Shown: piece by piece, positions 53,219-61,713 of the stretch
Position numbering within the stretch: the stretch's first letter is position 1
Layout: every line of letters begins with the position of its first letter
From: Bin127 sp965203505
GTDB taxonomy: Bacteria; Chloroflexota; Dehalococcoidia; Lucifugimonadales; Lucifugimonadaceae
Length of the DNA stretch: 64,000 nucleotides
NCBI GenBank assembly: GCA_965203505.1
Contig: OZ241880.1
Coordinates: 2,418,001-2,482,000, forward strand
Reading direction: 5' to 3'
Made by a program: the position numbers and the translations under genes
The notes under the pieces: model-generated
The model's database searches: none
The model's input: the letters and a program-made list of their open reading frames with translations, nothing else
What the model was told of the DNA's origin: nothing

Positions 53219-55303
53219 ATGTCAGAGGTACGTCTGGGCGTCGACGTCGGCGGAACGTTCACAGACTTCGTTGCCCACGACTCGGACACGGGTTTCTTCT
53301 CCGTCGGCAAAACCCTAACCTCTCAACACGACCTGGCAGTAGGAATAGTTCGAGGCACTCGCGAAACAGCGGAACGCTCCGGGTTTGAGGTCAGCGACAT
53401 TTCACTGGTCACGTACGGCACTACGCTGGTCGCCAACCTCTTGCTGGAACGCAAGGGTGTCAAAGTTGGCCTAATCACTACCGAAGGGTTTCGAGACGTC
53501 CTAGAGACTGGCACCGAGCAGCGGTACGACATGTACGACCTCACCGCTCGACGTGCCGAACCTCTAGTACCGAGACACCTCAGGAGAACTGTGTCGGAGC
53601 GAATGAGCTTTGACGGGGACGTTCTGGTTCCGCTGAATCTGGGAACACTCGACCAGATAATCGCAACCTTCGAGAAAAGCGGCGTCGAGACGATCGCCGT
53701 CGCGCTCCTTCACTCATACAGAAACCCGTCCCACGAACTAGCAATTCGTGATTACCTGAGCAAGCGGCATCCCCAGTACACCGTGTCACTTTCGTCAGAG
53801 ATCGCACCCGAGGTGCGCGAATATCCACGCACCTCTACCACCGTTGCCAACGCCTACGTAGATCCGCCATTACGAAGACACCTCGCTGAGATGGAACACG
53901 GTTTGAGGACACTCGGTTTCGGCGGCATCATCTATCTGATGCTCTCAGAAGGCGGGATAACCACGTTGGATGCCGCACGCTCTTTTCCAGTGCGACTCAT
54001 AGAGTCTGGTCCGGCAGCAGGAGCGATGGCAGCCGCATACTACGGTGAAATCCTCGGACACCGAGACCTGTTGTCATTCGACATGGGTGGCACGACTGCC
54101 AAACTTTGTCTGATCACCGACGGATCGCCGTCGCGCACAAACGAATTCGAGGCCGCACGCGAGCATCGCTTCAAGAAAGGCAGCGGACTAACGCTCAAAG
54201 TTCCTGCGATCGACATGATCGAAATCGGCGCCGGCGGCGGCAGCATCGCATACATCGACCCTTTGGGATTGATGAAGGTCGGACCGCAAAGTGCCGGCGC
54301 CGACCCTGGACCTGCGTGTTACGGATTAGGTGGAAAAGAACCGACCGTCAGCGACGCAGATCTGGTGCTGGGGCTACTCAACCCAAGCTACTTCCTAGGT
54401 GGGGAGATGGCATTGGACCCAGATGCCGCTAGAACAGCCATCGAGTCCCGACTCGCCGCGCCGATGGGCATGAGCGTGACCCAAGCCGCGCGAGGCATCC
54501 ACGAGGTGGTCAACGAAAACATGGCCACCGCCGCACGAATGCACGCCGCTGAGCAAGGGCTAGATATCCGAGGAAGTGCACTCGTAGCGTTCGGCGGAGC
54601 GGGTCCGGTACACGCTTACGGAGTAGCGAAACTGCTCGGGTTGAACAAGGTGATCTGCCCGCTGGGAGCAGGCGTCATGTCATCGTTGGGAATGCTGGTC
54701 GCGCCAAAATCATACTCCGCCGTGCAGAGCTACATCAGCCAACTCGACGATGTGGACTGGGTCCACGTAAACGACATCTTCAAGTCCATGGAAGCGACCG
54801 CTATCGACCTCATCGAATCGGCTGGAGTGAAAACTGAAGACATCGAAATCCAACGCAGCGCCGACATGCGATACGTCGGCCAAGGATTTGAGATTGTCGT
54901 TCCCGTCCCCGACGGCAAGTTAGGCCCAGCATCGCAAGATGAACTCGCGACCGCCTTCGACACCACATACGAAGCACTGTTCGGGCGCGTGTTGAACGAA
55001 GTTCCTGTAGAGACAATAACTTGGCGAATGACAGCGTCCGAGCCAGCACCACGCCCCAAAATACGATTCCAAACCGCAAGATCAGATGCCGATTCGGAAG
55101 GAATCAAGGGAGAACGCCCGGTATACTTCACCGACGAAAACCGCTTCGTCGATTGCCCGGTATTTGATCGCTACAACCTCGATCCCGGATCAACTGTCAG
55201 AGGCCCGGCAATCGTCGAAGAACGCGAGTCGACCGTCTTCGTAGGGCCTGACGCAAACTGCACCATCGATGAACACCTGAATCTCGTGATGTCGTTGGGA
55301 TGA
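53219..55303 (+). CDS. hyuA: Hydantoinase A / 5-oxoprolinase-type ATPase subunit
   Basis: A 694-residue ATPase subunit of the HyuA family. It has the actin-like phosphate-1 motif GVDVGGTFTDFV, TTLVANLLLERKG, the phosphate-2 motif LLSFDMGGTTAKLCLI and ADPGPACYG, followed by FGGAGPVHAYGVAKLLGL. With HyuB it should drive ATP-dependent opening of a lactam ring (5-oxoproline, hydantoin or a derivative). The gamma-glutamyltransferase nearby could generate 5-oxoproline-related substrates, but this link is inference. Its TGA stop (55301-55303) lies inside a GAGAC...TTGCAAA motif. Confidence 0.92.
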   Translation: MSEVRLGVDVGGTFTDFVAHDSDTGFFSVGKTLTSQHDLAVGIVRGTRETAERSGFEVSDISLVTYGTTLVANLLLERKGVKVGLITTEGFRDVLETGTEQRYDMYDLTARRAEPLVPRHLRRTVSERMSFDGDVLVPLNLGTLDQIIATFEKSGVETIAVALLHSYRNPSHELAIRDYLSKRHPQYTVSLSSEIAPEVREYPRTSTTVANAYVDPPLRRHLAEMEHGLRTLGFGGIIYLMLSEGGITTLDAARSFPVRLIESGPAAGAMAAAYYGEILGHRDLLSFDMGGTTAKLCLITDGSPSRTNEFEAAREHRFKKGSGLTLKVPAIDMIEIGAGGGSIAYIDPLGLMKVGPQSAGADPGPACYGLGGKEPTVSDADLVLGLLNPSYFLGGEMALDPDAARTAIESRLAAPMGMSVTQAARGIHEVVNENMATAARMHAAEQGLDIRGSALVAFGGAGPVHAYGVAKLLGLNKVICPLGAGVMSSLGMLVAPKSYSAVQSYISQLDDVDWVHVNDIFKSMEATAIDLIESAGVKTEDIEIQRSADMRYVGQGFEIVVPVPDGKLGPASQDELATAFDTTYEALFGRVLNEVPVETITWRMTASEPAPRPKIRFQTARSDADSEGIKGERPVYFTDENRFVDCPVFDRYNLDPGSTVRGPAIVEERESTVFVGPDANCTIDEHLNLVMSLG

Positions 55304-55315
55304 GACATTTGCAAA
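55302..55315 (+). repeat. GAGACNNTTGCAAA motif, left end of a repeat-bounded cassette
   Basis: GAGACATTTGCAAA overlaps the stop codon of hyuA. A reverse-oriented partner, TTTTGCAAAGATCTC, lies at 56452-56467. Together they bracket 1.17 kb with the MNT and HEPN-like genes and repeats R1, R2 and R4, like the terminal inverted repeats of a small mobile element. No transposase is present. Confidence 0.55.
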
Positions 55316-55321
55316 TCTCAC

Positions 55322-55450
55322 GTAGGGGCGATCCCTCGTGGTCGCCCTCACCCTCCGCAGCGGCGATCCCTTGTGGTCGCCCGGGGAGGGCGGCCGGGTT
55401 GCCCCCGCTGTGCGGGGGAAATGCCGAAGGCAAAGGGGGCGCGCCCCCTA
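55322..55450 (+). repeat. Composite repeat block R1-R1-R2
   Basis: R1 at 55322-55347, a partial R1 at 55360-55382 (lacking the GTAGG start), and a diverged R2 at 55396-55442 in which GTGC replaces CTGC-type loop bases and GTCC-GAA-GGAC is shortened to GCC-GAA-GGC, keeping the hairpin. The block ends with the palindrome GGGGGCGCGCCCCC (55435-55448). Confidence 0.85.
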
Positions 55451-55475
55451 AACTATCCTTAACCCCAACAACACC

Positions 55476-55790
55476 ATGATCCCCTTAATCACAAACCACA
55501 CCAACGAACTAGCCGAAATCTGCCGACGTCACCACGTCAAGCGCTTGGAAGTCTTCGGCTCCGCAGCCGTCGGAGACTTCAACCCCGAAAAAAGCGACAT
55601 CGACTTCCTCGTCGAGTTCGGCGACGCACCCCCAAAACCGTGGTACGGCAACCACATCGACCTGAAGGATGATCTCGAAAGCCTATTCAACCGAACCGTC
55701 GACCTCATCGACGATACCGCCATCAAAAACCCCTACTTCCGAAAATCAGTCGACGAGACCCGGGAGCAGATATATGCAGCGAGACCCTAA
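55476..55790 (+). CDS. MNT-type nucleotidyltransferase
   Basis: A 104-residue minimal nucleotidyltransferase. The catalytic motif is FGSAAVGDFNPEKSDIDFLVEF (GSxxxG, then SDxD), with a third acidic residue in the VDLIDD strand. In MNT-HEPN modules this protein is the antitoxin that AMPylates a HEPN RNase. A helical, possibly HEPN-like gene follows 157 bases later, with an R4 repeat between them. Part of the GAGAC-bounded cassette. Confidence 0.85.
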   Translation: MIPLITNHTNELAEICRRHHVKRLEVFGSAAVGDFNPEKSDIDFLVEFGDAPPKPWYGNHIDLKDDLESLFNRTVDLIDDTAIKNPYFRKSVDETREQIYAARP

Positions 55791-55850
55791 ATCCTTCCTG
55801 TGGGACATCCAACAGGTTGCATAGCGCACCAGCTTACTGATGCCCGCACT

Positions 55851-55880
55851 GTCATTCCGGCCAAAGCCGAAATCCAGAGG
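55851..55880 (+). repeat. R4 repeat, diverged copy
   Basis: GTCATTCCGG-CCAAAGCC-GAAATCCAGAGG: the stem is weakened by two substitutions compared with 32611 and 56335. It lies between the nucleotidyltransferase and the HEPN-like gene. Confidence 0.8.
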
Positions 55881-55947
55881 TGTGGGGAACGTCCATCCAT
55901 AGGACCGAGTAACTAGCCGTAGAATCAACACTGGAGCGTCCCAGCAC

Positions 55948-56313
55948 ATGGCAACCACCACAATCTCACCCAGAGAGCATCGCCAGATCGCACTCGATTT
56001 CCTCGCGGCTTCCGATCAGGAGTTCGAGCGAGGCGACGCCTTACAAGGCGCAGAAAAGCTATGGGGTGCAGCAGCCCACTCCATAATGTCCATCGCAATG
56101 GAACGCGACTGGCCCCATGAGAGCCACCGCGCCTTGAAAAACGCCGCCGCACGCATCGCCGATGAACGACGCGACCCCTTGATAGCATCCAACTTCGCCG
56201 TCGCCGAAAAATTCCACGTCTACTTCTACCACGGAACAATGGAAGACTGGGAACGCGACGCCGACCGCCCCCTCGTCCACAACCTCGTTCGCAGAGTGTT
56301 GGGCTCGGAGTAG
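55948..56313 (+). CDS. HEPN-like / PaREP1-type helical protein
   Basis: A 121-residue, mostly alpha-helical protein. The composition and the segment ALQGAEKLWGAAAHSIMSIAMER resemble PaREP1/HEPN-type four-helix proteins, where a Trp/Ala-rich helix is followed by RALKNAAARIADER. The HEPN catalytic pattern R-x4-6-H is not clearly met (RPLVH has a spacing of three), so RNase activity is uncertain. Its position after the MNT gene suggests a toxin-antitoxin-type module, or a decayed one. Confidence 0.6.
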   Translation: MATTTISPREHRQIALDFLAASDQEFERGDALQGAEKLWGAAAHSIMSIAMERDWPHESHRALKNAAARIADERRDPLIASNFAVAEKFHVYFYHGTMEDWERDADRPLVHNLVRRVLGSE

Positions 56314-56639
56314 CACCGCCAGCCGACCACTATAGTCATTCCGGCGAAAGCCGGAATCCAGAGGGGCGGGGGGTGCGCGGCGCGGTTTGTACGTAGTGCG
56401 CCATCGTTGTCCAACACCCCTTCAATTGCCCCTTGAGCATCAGAAATAGAGTTTTGCAAAGATCTCGACTGAACCGAATTGACGCAACAAAGAGTGGGTT
56501 GGGATTCTTGGTGGTAGTGTGATTTGCGTTATAGAATCGATGTATCAAAAGCAGTAGATTTGTTCCGAGCAACCGTATATCTACTGCCCTTGTATAAATC
56601 AGACAGAAACAGCCACTTAATGACAGCCGCGGTCCAACA
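56314..56639. other. Intergenic region with R4 repeat and motif end
   Basis: About 326 bases. A full R4 hairpin element at 56335-56364 is followed by a G-rich stretch, then the reversed motif TTTTGCAAAGATCTC at 56452-56467. The remaining 170 bases are comparatively AT-rich (for example TTATAGAATCGATGTATCAAAAGCAG near 56530) and presumably hold the promoter of the DUF4238 gene. Confidence 0.65.
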
Positions 56640-57509
56640 GTGCAAAGGCCAAAACGGCCACATGTCGTTCCAGAGATGTTGTTAAAACACTTTCAGGATG
56701 CAAACGGCAAAGTACTGACGTACCGCAAAGATCAATCCAAGCCCTTCCGTACATCCCCAACAAATGTGTTCGTGAAGAAACATCGGCACACCCTGCGAGG
56801 CGAAGAGTACCGCGGCGATCCGTACGAGATAGAAACCCGGCTCAACGAAATTGAATCTCAAGCAGCGCCTGCCATCGACAAGATCATCGGATATCGCAAA
56901 CTGGGTCTTTACCCTTCACTCGCTGAAGAAGAAGGCAACGCAGTCAAGTTGCTCTTTTTCACGCTTTTCCTGAGAACGGACTACCACGCCGACGAGATTG
57001 TTCCATTCGATCGCTATGAGGTGGATTTCAGAAGCGAAGGCTTCAAGCATGCGAAAATGCACAGCGTGGATAGATCAGAATGGCAAGAATTCCAAAATAG
57101 GAGGGAATTCGGCGCGCTAATCAGTGATTTCTTGCACGATTTAAGAGTACGGCTAGCGGTCGGGGCATTACCGAAGATTGCTAATCAACTCAACCAATTC
57201 ATGCGAGATTCGGGATTGATCATCGCAATGCCCGCCAAGGGTTCTAGTGGGTTCATCGTAGGCGACTGTGGTGGCGTTCTCACTCCCGTTCCAGACAGTC
57301 CGGATCGATACCATCGATGGCTACCCATCAGTAGAGAGGTCGTGATCGGTGCGACGGCAGACACCGACAACGTCAACTACATGAATTTGAGCCGTAAAGA
57401 TGTCAATCGGATAAATATGGCTTCGTTCGAATCAAGCACTGTGGTTGTCGCTCGTCGGGAGTCGGATTTGGATTACGCATTGCGTCGGTGGGAAGACAGC
57501 CGTAGTTGA
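56640..57509 (+). CDS. DUF4238 family protein
   Basis: A 289-residue protein. The opening RPKRPHVVPEMLLKHFQDANGK matches the H-x-V-P..-L..F pattern that begins DUF4238 proteins, followed by VLTYRKD and NVFVKKHRHT. The GTG start at 56640 is directly before the motif. Such proteins are found in variable genome regions next to defence and mobile genes, and a nuclease or phage-related function is only conjecture. GC content falls slightly against flanking genes, in line with an acquired island. It is convergent with the DUF4268 gene. Confidence 0.75.
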   Translation: MQRPKRPHVVPEMLLKHFQDANGKVLTYRKDQSKPFRTSPTNVFVKKHRHTLRGEEYRGDPYEIETRLNEIESQAAPAIDKIIGYRKLGLYPSLAEEEGNAVKLLFFTLFLRTDYHADEIVPFDRYEVDFRSEGFKHAKMHSVDRSEWQEFQNRREFGALISDFLHDLRVRLAVGALPKIANQLNQFMRDSGLIIAMPAKGSSGFIVGDCGGVLTPVPDSPDRYHRWLPISREVVIGATADTDNVNYMNLSRKDVNRINMASFESSTVVVARRESDLDYALRRWEDSRS

Positions 57510-57530
57510 ACACTACCGATTAAGGACACA

Positions 57531-58472
57531 TCAACGGGGCAAATCGTCAAGGTATGGATTGAATACGTGTTTGAGTTTGGCGAGTTTCTCGACCATCCAT
57601 GTACTCAACTCAGACAGATCTTCCTCGGAGCTATCTATTGACCCGGGTTGGTATAGTGCGACCAAGTGCCAATGTCCATAGTGGCGGTCTCTTCGTTCCC
57701 ACCTGAGCGGATCATCTAGTCTATCTTCTATTTCTCGCTTGCGGTCCACCAGATATTCGTAGGCTAGGTGGTTAGATCCAACCCAACATCGTACATGCAA
57801 CTCCACTCGAACCGTGGATCTCGGTGTGAATGCAGCGACGTACGTGATGCCGCCGAAGCTGGTATTGAATTCGAACCAACTTTTCTTGCTCCTCACGGTT
57901 TCGTACTCAAATACGTCTCGCCTGCTGAGTTCATCAACGATGCCTTGGAAGAAGTCCTTGTAACGATCGTTGCTGGGCGCAATGTTTGGATTGCGCGTGC
58001 GAACTGGTTTTGTCGGTTGGATGACTAAGTCGAAGAAAGGATCCGGTTTCGATTTGCCTTTTTTGAAGGCCCTGACTCGAAAGCCGTAAAACGCAACACC
58101 TGCGCGGGTATTGCTGTTAATCCAGTTGATGATCTGTTGATGCTGCTGGCTGAAATTCCTTGCTACCCAGATGATGATTTGAGCATCATGCGCGGCGGCA
58201 TAAGCCTGCATGCGAACGAGATGATCGTCGTCGGACTCTTCAAGTTGATTCTCAATGATCACTCTCGTATCGCTACCCGCGACTGTAGCGGTGATATCCA
58301 CATATTTCCCATCGATTTCTGTCTCGATCTCGGTTGACGCCAAGTCGAAGGGAAGGTGCTTGTTAAGTTGCCGGATGTTGGAAGCGAGCCACGGAGTGAA
58401 GTCTCGAGCTTCGTTCTGCCAAATAGAACGCGGGTCTACTTCCTCGAACTCGTCTATGTCATCGTCGCCCAT
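57531..58472 (-). CDS. DUF4268 protein with PD-(D/E)XK nuclease-like N-terminus
   Basis: A 313-residue protein. The N-terminal half follows a restriction-endonuclease-like pattern: TEIETEIDGKYVDITATV, then TRVIIENQLEESDDDHLVRM, with E48, D59, E74 and Q76 as potential metal/catalytic residues. The C-terminal half (from about residue 165) is the DUF4268 domain: RYKDFFQGIVDELSRR, then SWFEFNTSFGGITYVAAF. It starts only two bases after the RDD-coiled-coil gene on the same strand, so the two form an operon. A DNA-cleaving role is inferred from the motif layout. Confidence 0.78.
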   Translation of the reverse strand: MGDDDIDEFEEVDPRSIWQNEARDFTPWLASNIRQLNKHLPFDLASTEIETEIDGKYVDITATVAGSDTRVIIENQLEESDDDHLVRMQAYAAAHDAQIIIWVARNFSQQHQQIINWINSNTRAGVAFYGFRVRAFKKGKSKPDPFFDLVIQPTKPVRTRNPNIAPSNDRYKDFFQGIVDELSRRDVFEYETVRSKKSWFEFNTSFGGITYVAAFTPRSTVRVELHVRCWVGSNHLAYEYLVDRKREIEDRLDDPLRWERRDRHYGHWHLVALYQPGSIDSSEEDLSELSTWMVEKLAKLKHVFNPYLDDLPR

Positions 58473-58474
58473 CG

Positions 58475-59596
58475 TTACCTGTAACGCTCTCGCCGCACTC
58501 GTTCCCGCTCACGCCACTCGTGTGCTTCACGAGCTAGTCTTTCTCTGGCTTCCCTTTGTTTCCGTCGCGCACGTTCTCTCTGGCAACGTGGATCAAGTTC
58601 GGTCAGTCCCATTGCGCGTTCAAGACGTTCTCTCATTGCGCGTTCGAGATGTTCTCCCGTTCGGATTCGTTCGCGTTCTTCGTCATCGGTTTTGATTAGC
58701 CCCAGCTTCCATCTAAGCGTTTTGATCCTCTCGCGCCCGGCTCGGTCATCTTGGATTATCCGTTCCAACTCTCGGTTGTAGTAGTTCCGCTGATTTTCCT
58801 CGTCTTCAATTCGTTTCTGCTCGCGCTCCCGTCTCAGTTCAAGATCGGCATGCACCTCCGCTTGTAGTCGCTCACGTTTTTCGTCATCGGTTTCGATCAC
58901 ACCCCATTCCCGTCTAAGCCTGTTAATCTGCTCGCGTGACGCGCGACGCTCATCCTCTATGCGTCCGCGCTCTCGTTCCCGAATGGTTCGCAACCTCTTA
59001 TCATCTTCAATCCGTCTCAGTTCGAGTTCCAACCGTTCTTCCTGGCTTTTCTGTTCTAGTTCCAATAACCATCTTCCGTGCTGCATCCAGTAGGTCCATT
59101 CTTCGTACTCGTCCGATTTCACTACAATCGTTCCGGCGACTGCATCCTGTAGACCCTGCCGGCGTTCGCTGAAAAGAGGTGCCAGCAACCCCACTCCTAG
59201 AGTTAGCGGGCCGAGGATATTTTTGCCAATGATCTCGCGAGCGAATGCCCTGCCAAATCCTAGCGGAATTTCTTCGCCATCGATGGTTGGTTCAACTAGG
59301 ATGACTTTTATGCCAACCATGCTTTTGCCGGGTGTTTGACCAGTAGTTCCAACCTTTTCGATCACAAATATTGACCATGCAAGTAATAGAACCGCTAGTG
59401 TGGGGATGAATCCAAACAGGCCGCCAGAATCGTTAAACCACAATTCGCCATTCGAGCACCATGCCGAGAATGCGAATGCAGCGATTACGACTCCACTGGT
59501 AAAGATTGTGTCAATCAGAAAGGCACCCAGCCTCTGCTCAATCGTTGCTAGTTCGGGTCCTTTGCTGAGTTCAGGGATGTCCTCAGGGGTGTGCAT
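58475..59596 (-). CDS. RDD-family membrane protein with long charged coiled coil
   Basis: A 373-residue protein. Residues about 20-160 form an RDD domain with three hydrophobic spans and the typical motifs RLGAFLIDTIF, GQTPGKSMVGIKVI and RRQGLQDAVAGTIVV. From about 165 to the end it is very rich in Arg and Glu and predicted to be coiled coil. An internal repeat is visible: REQINRLRREWGVIETDDE at about 223-241 and RERIKTLRWKLGLIKTDDE at about 289-307. ATG 59596 follows GTG 59599. The membrane anchor and cytoplasmic coil joined by operon to a nuclease-like protein suggest a sensor-effector pair. Confidence 0.75.
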   Translation of the reverse strand: MHTPEDIPELSKGPELATIEQRLGAFLIDTIFTSGVVIAAFAFSAWCSNGELWFNDSGGLFGFIPTLAVLLLAWSIFVIEKVGTTGQTPGKSMVGIKVILVEPTIDGEEIPLGFGRAFAREIIGKNILGPLTLGVGLLAPLFSERRQGLQDAVAGTIVVKSDEYEEWTYWMQHGRWLLELEQKSQEERLELELRRIEDDKRLRTIRERERGRIEDERRASREQINRLRREWGVIETDDEKRERLQAEVHADLELRREREQKRIEDEENQRNYYNRELERIIQDDRAGRERIKTLRWKLGLIKTDDEERERIRTGEHLERAMRERLERAMGLTELDPRCQRERARRKQREARERLAREAHEWRERERVRRERYR

Positions 59597-59599
59597 CAC

Positions 59600-60134
59600 A
59601 GTATGAACTGTCCTCGCAGATCATATTTCGGGAAGTAATGTTGATACAACACCGAATGTTATGCCAACCCAATGTGCCAGCGTCAAAATATCAAAAACCG
59701 ACATGAGCATACGATACAAATCACATATTTGCTCGTCCCTATCACTCTGATACTCTCCCATGGAGAGAAAGGTTGTCCAGGCACATCCTGCAATCGTTTC
59801 CGCCTTCTCCGTTCGGCGAGACTGTTGCAAAATCACCGTGATTCCAGCAAACCTCCCGTAGGGGCGATCCCCCTTGGTCGCCCTACCAACCAAACAACCC
59901 CAAAACCCACCACACGCTCCCCTTCGCCCGCGGCGATGCCGAAACGGACATCATCATCGACGTCCCTGCACGGGCGACCGCGAGGGATCGCCCCTACGGG
60001 TAGGTTGGCGGCGCGGGAATCCACCTCGTCGTCATCATCCCGGCGCGGGCGACCACAAGGGATCGCCCTTACGGGTTGTTTGCAAAGGTCTTGTTGGGAT
60101 AGGGCACGTTTAAAATGGACACCTTCGTCCGACC
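59600..60134. other. Repeat-rich intergenic region with a motif-bounded R1 cluster
   Basis: About 535 bases. The left 220 bases are the leader of the RDD-DUF4268 operon. GAGACTGTTGCAAAA at 59818-59832 is followed by a diverged R4 start, R1 at 59858-59883, then two R1 copies on the minus strand (59972-59997 and 60047-60072). A reversed motif TTTGCAAAGGTCTT closes the block at 60079-60092. No coding sequence is convincing; the 90-codon minus-strand frame at 59621-59893 is repeat translation plus chance. Confidence 0.75.
59818..60092. mobile_element. Candidate MITE-like element with inverted GAGAC...TTGCAAA ends
   Basis: GAGACTGTTGCAAAA at the left and, read on the other strand, AAGACCTTTGCAAAC at the right end are inverted copies of one motif. 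Both are followed inward by CCGTA-(G/A)GGGCGATCCC, so the whole 275 bases is an imperfect palindrome with R1 arms. No transposase is encoded. I see no clear target-site duplication. It may be a non-autonomous element mobilised in trans. Confidence 0.45.
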
Positions 60135-60710
60135 ATGACACTTCCTCCTCAACAGCTGCGCATGGTCATCGAAAAGGAAGCGGTGTGCCAGTTGCCCGAT
60201 GTTGTCGTGCCTACCGGTTACGCGTTGCGCCCATACCGATCCGGAGATATTCCGAGTTGGGCCGACGCGCTCCGTCAAGGCGGATTTACTGACTGGACAG
60301 AGGCAAGGGTGCTGGACTACTTGAAGGACCCAGAGCGCCGGGAAGGATCCAGTCTCGCAGAGCACGGCGGACGGATCGTGGCCGCCACCTTCGCCTCAAG
60401 GATCGGCAACCAACCCCATACATCCAGTGCCGGCAACGACGTATCGGATGTCGGCGTTCTAGACTTCGTGGTCACACACCCGGAACATCGTGGCCGGGGT
60501 TTGGGCAAAGCCACATGCACTGCGGTGGCCAAATTTCTCGTGTCTCGCGGTTGTTCAACGATCGAACTCGGCACCGACGACTGGAGACTACCCGCGATCC
60601 ACGTTTACCTCTCGATGGGCTTCAAACCTGTTATGAATAGGAGCGACATGCCTGAACGCTGGGATGCCGTGATTGCAAAACTAAAGGAGAGTGGACGTGA
60701 CCACACTTAG
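60135..60710 (+). CDS. GNAT family N-acetyltransferase
   Basis: A 191-residue acetyltransferase. The acetyl-CoA motif A is LDFVVTHPEHRGRGLGKATC (RGRGLG fits R-x-x-G-x-G/A), with motif B in LPAIHVYLSMGFKPVMN. The N-terminal VPTGYALRPYRSGDIPSWADAL is the usual beta1-alpha1 lead. The 3' end overlaps the oxidoreductase gene by 14 bases, so they are translated from one message. The acetyl acceptor is unknown; the association with a sugar-type oxidoreductase suggests a small-molecule substrate. Confidence 0.83.
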   Translation: MTLPPQQLRMVIEKEAVCQLPDVVVPTGYALRPYRSGDIPSWADALRQGGFTDWTEARVLDYLKDPERREGSSLAEHGGRIVAATFASRIGNQPHTSSAGNDVSDVGVLDFVVTHPEHRGRGLGKATCTAVAKFLVSRGCSTIELGTDDWRLPAIHVYLSMGFKPVMNRSDMPERWDAVIAKLKESGRDHT

Positions 60711-61713
60711 GATGGGACTGGCTGGCTTGGGACACGGAGATACGTTGTTGCAAGCCAACAATCCCGAACACGAGTTGCCGATCCGGGTGACAGCGCTGTG
60801 CGACATCAACGAAGATCGGCTCGAAGCGGCGTCTAGAGAGCACGGCATCGACACGATCACTACGGATTTCGAAGAACTCGCGGCGCGCGACGACCTTGAC
60901 ATCATCGGCATCTACACCCCAGGCCCTCTCCACGCCCGCCAAATCATCACCGCACTCGAAAACGGCAAACATGTCATGGTCACAAAGTCCATGGTCTACA
61001 CGATGGACGAGATCGAGAGCGTAGTCGAAGCCGTGGACCGCACCGGCCAGGTGCTTCTGGTATCGCAGTCGATGCGTGGACGACTAGATCTGATCGACGC
61101 GAAACGAGCTTGCGACGCCGGTGAGATCGGCGAACTTTTCATGGCAGAGGCGGACTACGTCCACGATCTGCGACCCGTTTATAAGAGAACGCCTTGGCGA
61201 TATCAGATGCCGCAAGACCTCATCTTGGGCGGCGCATGCCATCCGATAGACGCTCTGCGGTGGTTCATGGGCGACATCGACGAAGTCCATTGCGTGGGTC
61301 TACGCAGCGGTGTCGCACCAGAGTATCCGCAGGAGGACTGCTTCTTCATCAACGTCAAGTTCACAAGCGGCAAGATCGGACGCGTGGCGAATCAGTGCGG
61401 CATGGTCCACCCTGGAGGAGCGCGGATGAACTCCGTAACCGTGTTCGGCACCAAGGGAACGATACGCAACAACGTAAAGACGCTCGATCCTCAAGGCGAC
61501 CTCCCAGAACGCGAGTACCACACCCACATGCCGCCGCACCGCGGCCACCACGGCGAGATGATCATCATGATGCGCCACATGGCCGACTGCGTCCTAAACG
61601 GCACAAAACCCTGGGTCGGCGTCCGCGAAGGAGCCAAAGTCGTCTCAACCGGCCTAGCCTGCTGGGAATCCCTCCGCACCAGCAAAACCATCAAAGTCCG
61701 CAACGACTTCTAA
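60697..61713 (+). CDS. Gfo/Idh/MocA-family oxidoreductase
   Basis: A 338-residue NAD(P)-dependent oxidoreductase of the glucose-fructose oxidoreductase family. The N-terminal LRMGLAGLGHGDTLLQ contains a Rossmann GxxGxG-like turn. NGKHVMVTKSMVYTMDE replaces the usual EKP motif with TKS. The C-terminal domain has ILGGACHPIDALRWFMGD with the conserved His-Asp pair. AAAGGAG at 60683-60689 lies seven bases ahead of GTG 60697, so this is preferred over GTG 60691. The altered EKP motif makes the usual dehydrogenase mechanism uncertain. Confidence 0.85.
   Translation: MTTLRMGLAGLGHGDTLLQANNPEHELPIRVTALCDINEDRLEAASREHGIDTITTDFEELAARDDLDIIGIYTPGPLHARQIITALENGKHVMVTKSMVYTMDEIESVVEAVDRTGQVLLVSQSMRGRLDLIDAKRACDAGEIGELFMAEADYVHDLRPVYKRTPWRYQMPQDLILGGACHPIDALRWFMGDIDEVHCVGLRSGVAPEYPQEDCFFINVKFTSGKIGRVANQCGMVHPGGARMNSVTVFGTKGTIRNNVKTLDPQGDLPEREYHTHMPPHRGHHGEMIIMMRHMADCVLNGTKPWVGVREGAKVVSTGLACWESLRTSKTIKVRNDF

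Noticed and set aside
59621..59893. A 90-codon minus-strand frame
   Set aside because: Its start is translated R1 repeat and the rest has no recognisable feature or ribosome-binding site.
59858..60072. CRISPR array from repeated R1 units
   Set aside because: The units occur in both orientations with irregular spacing and are dispersed over the window; no cas genes are present.
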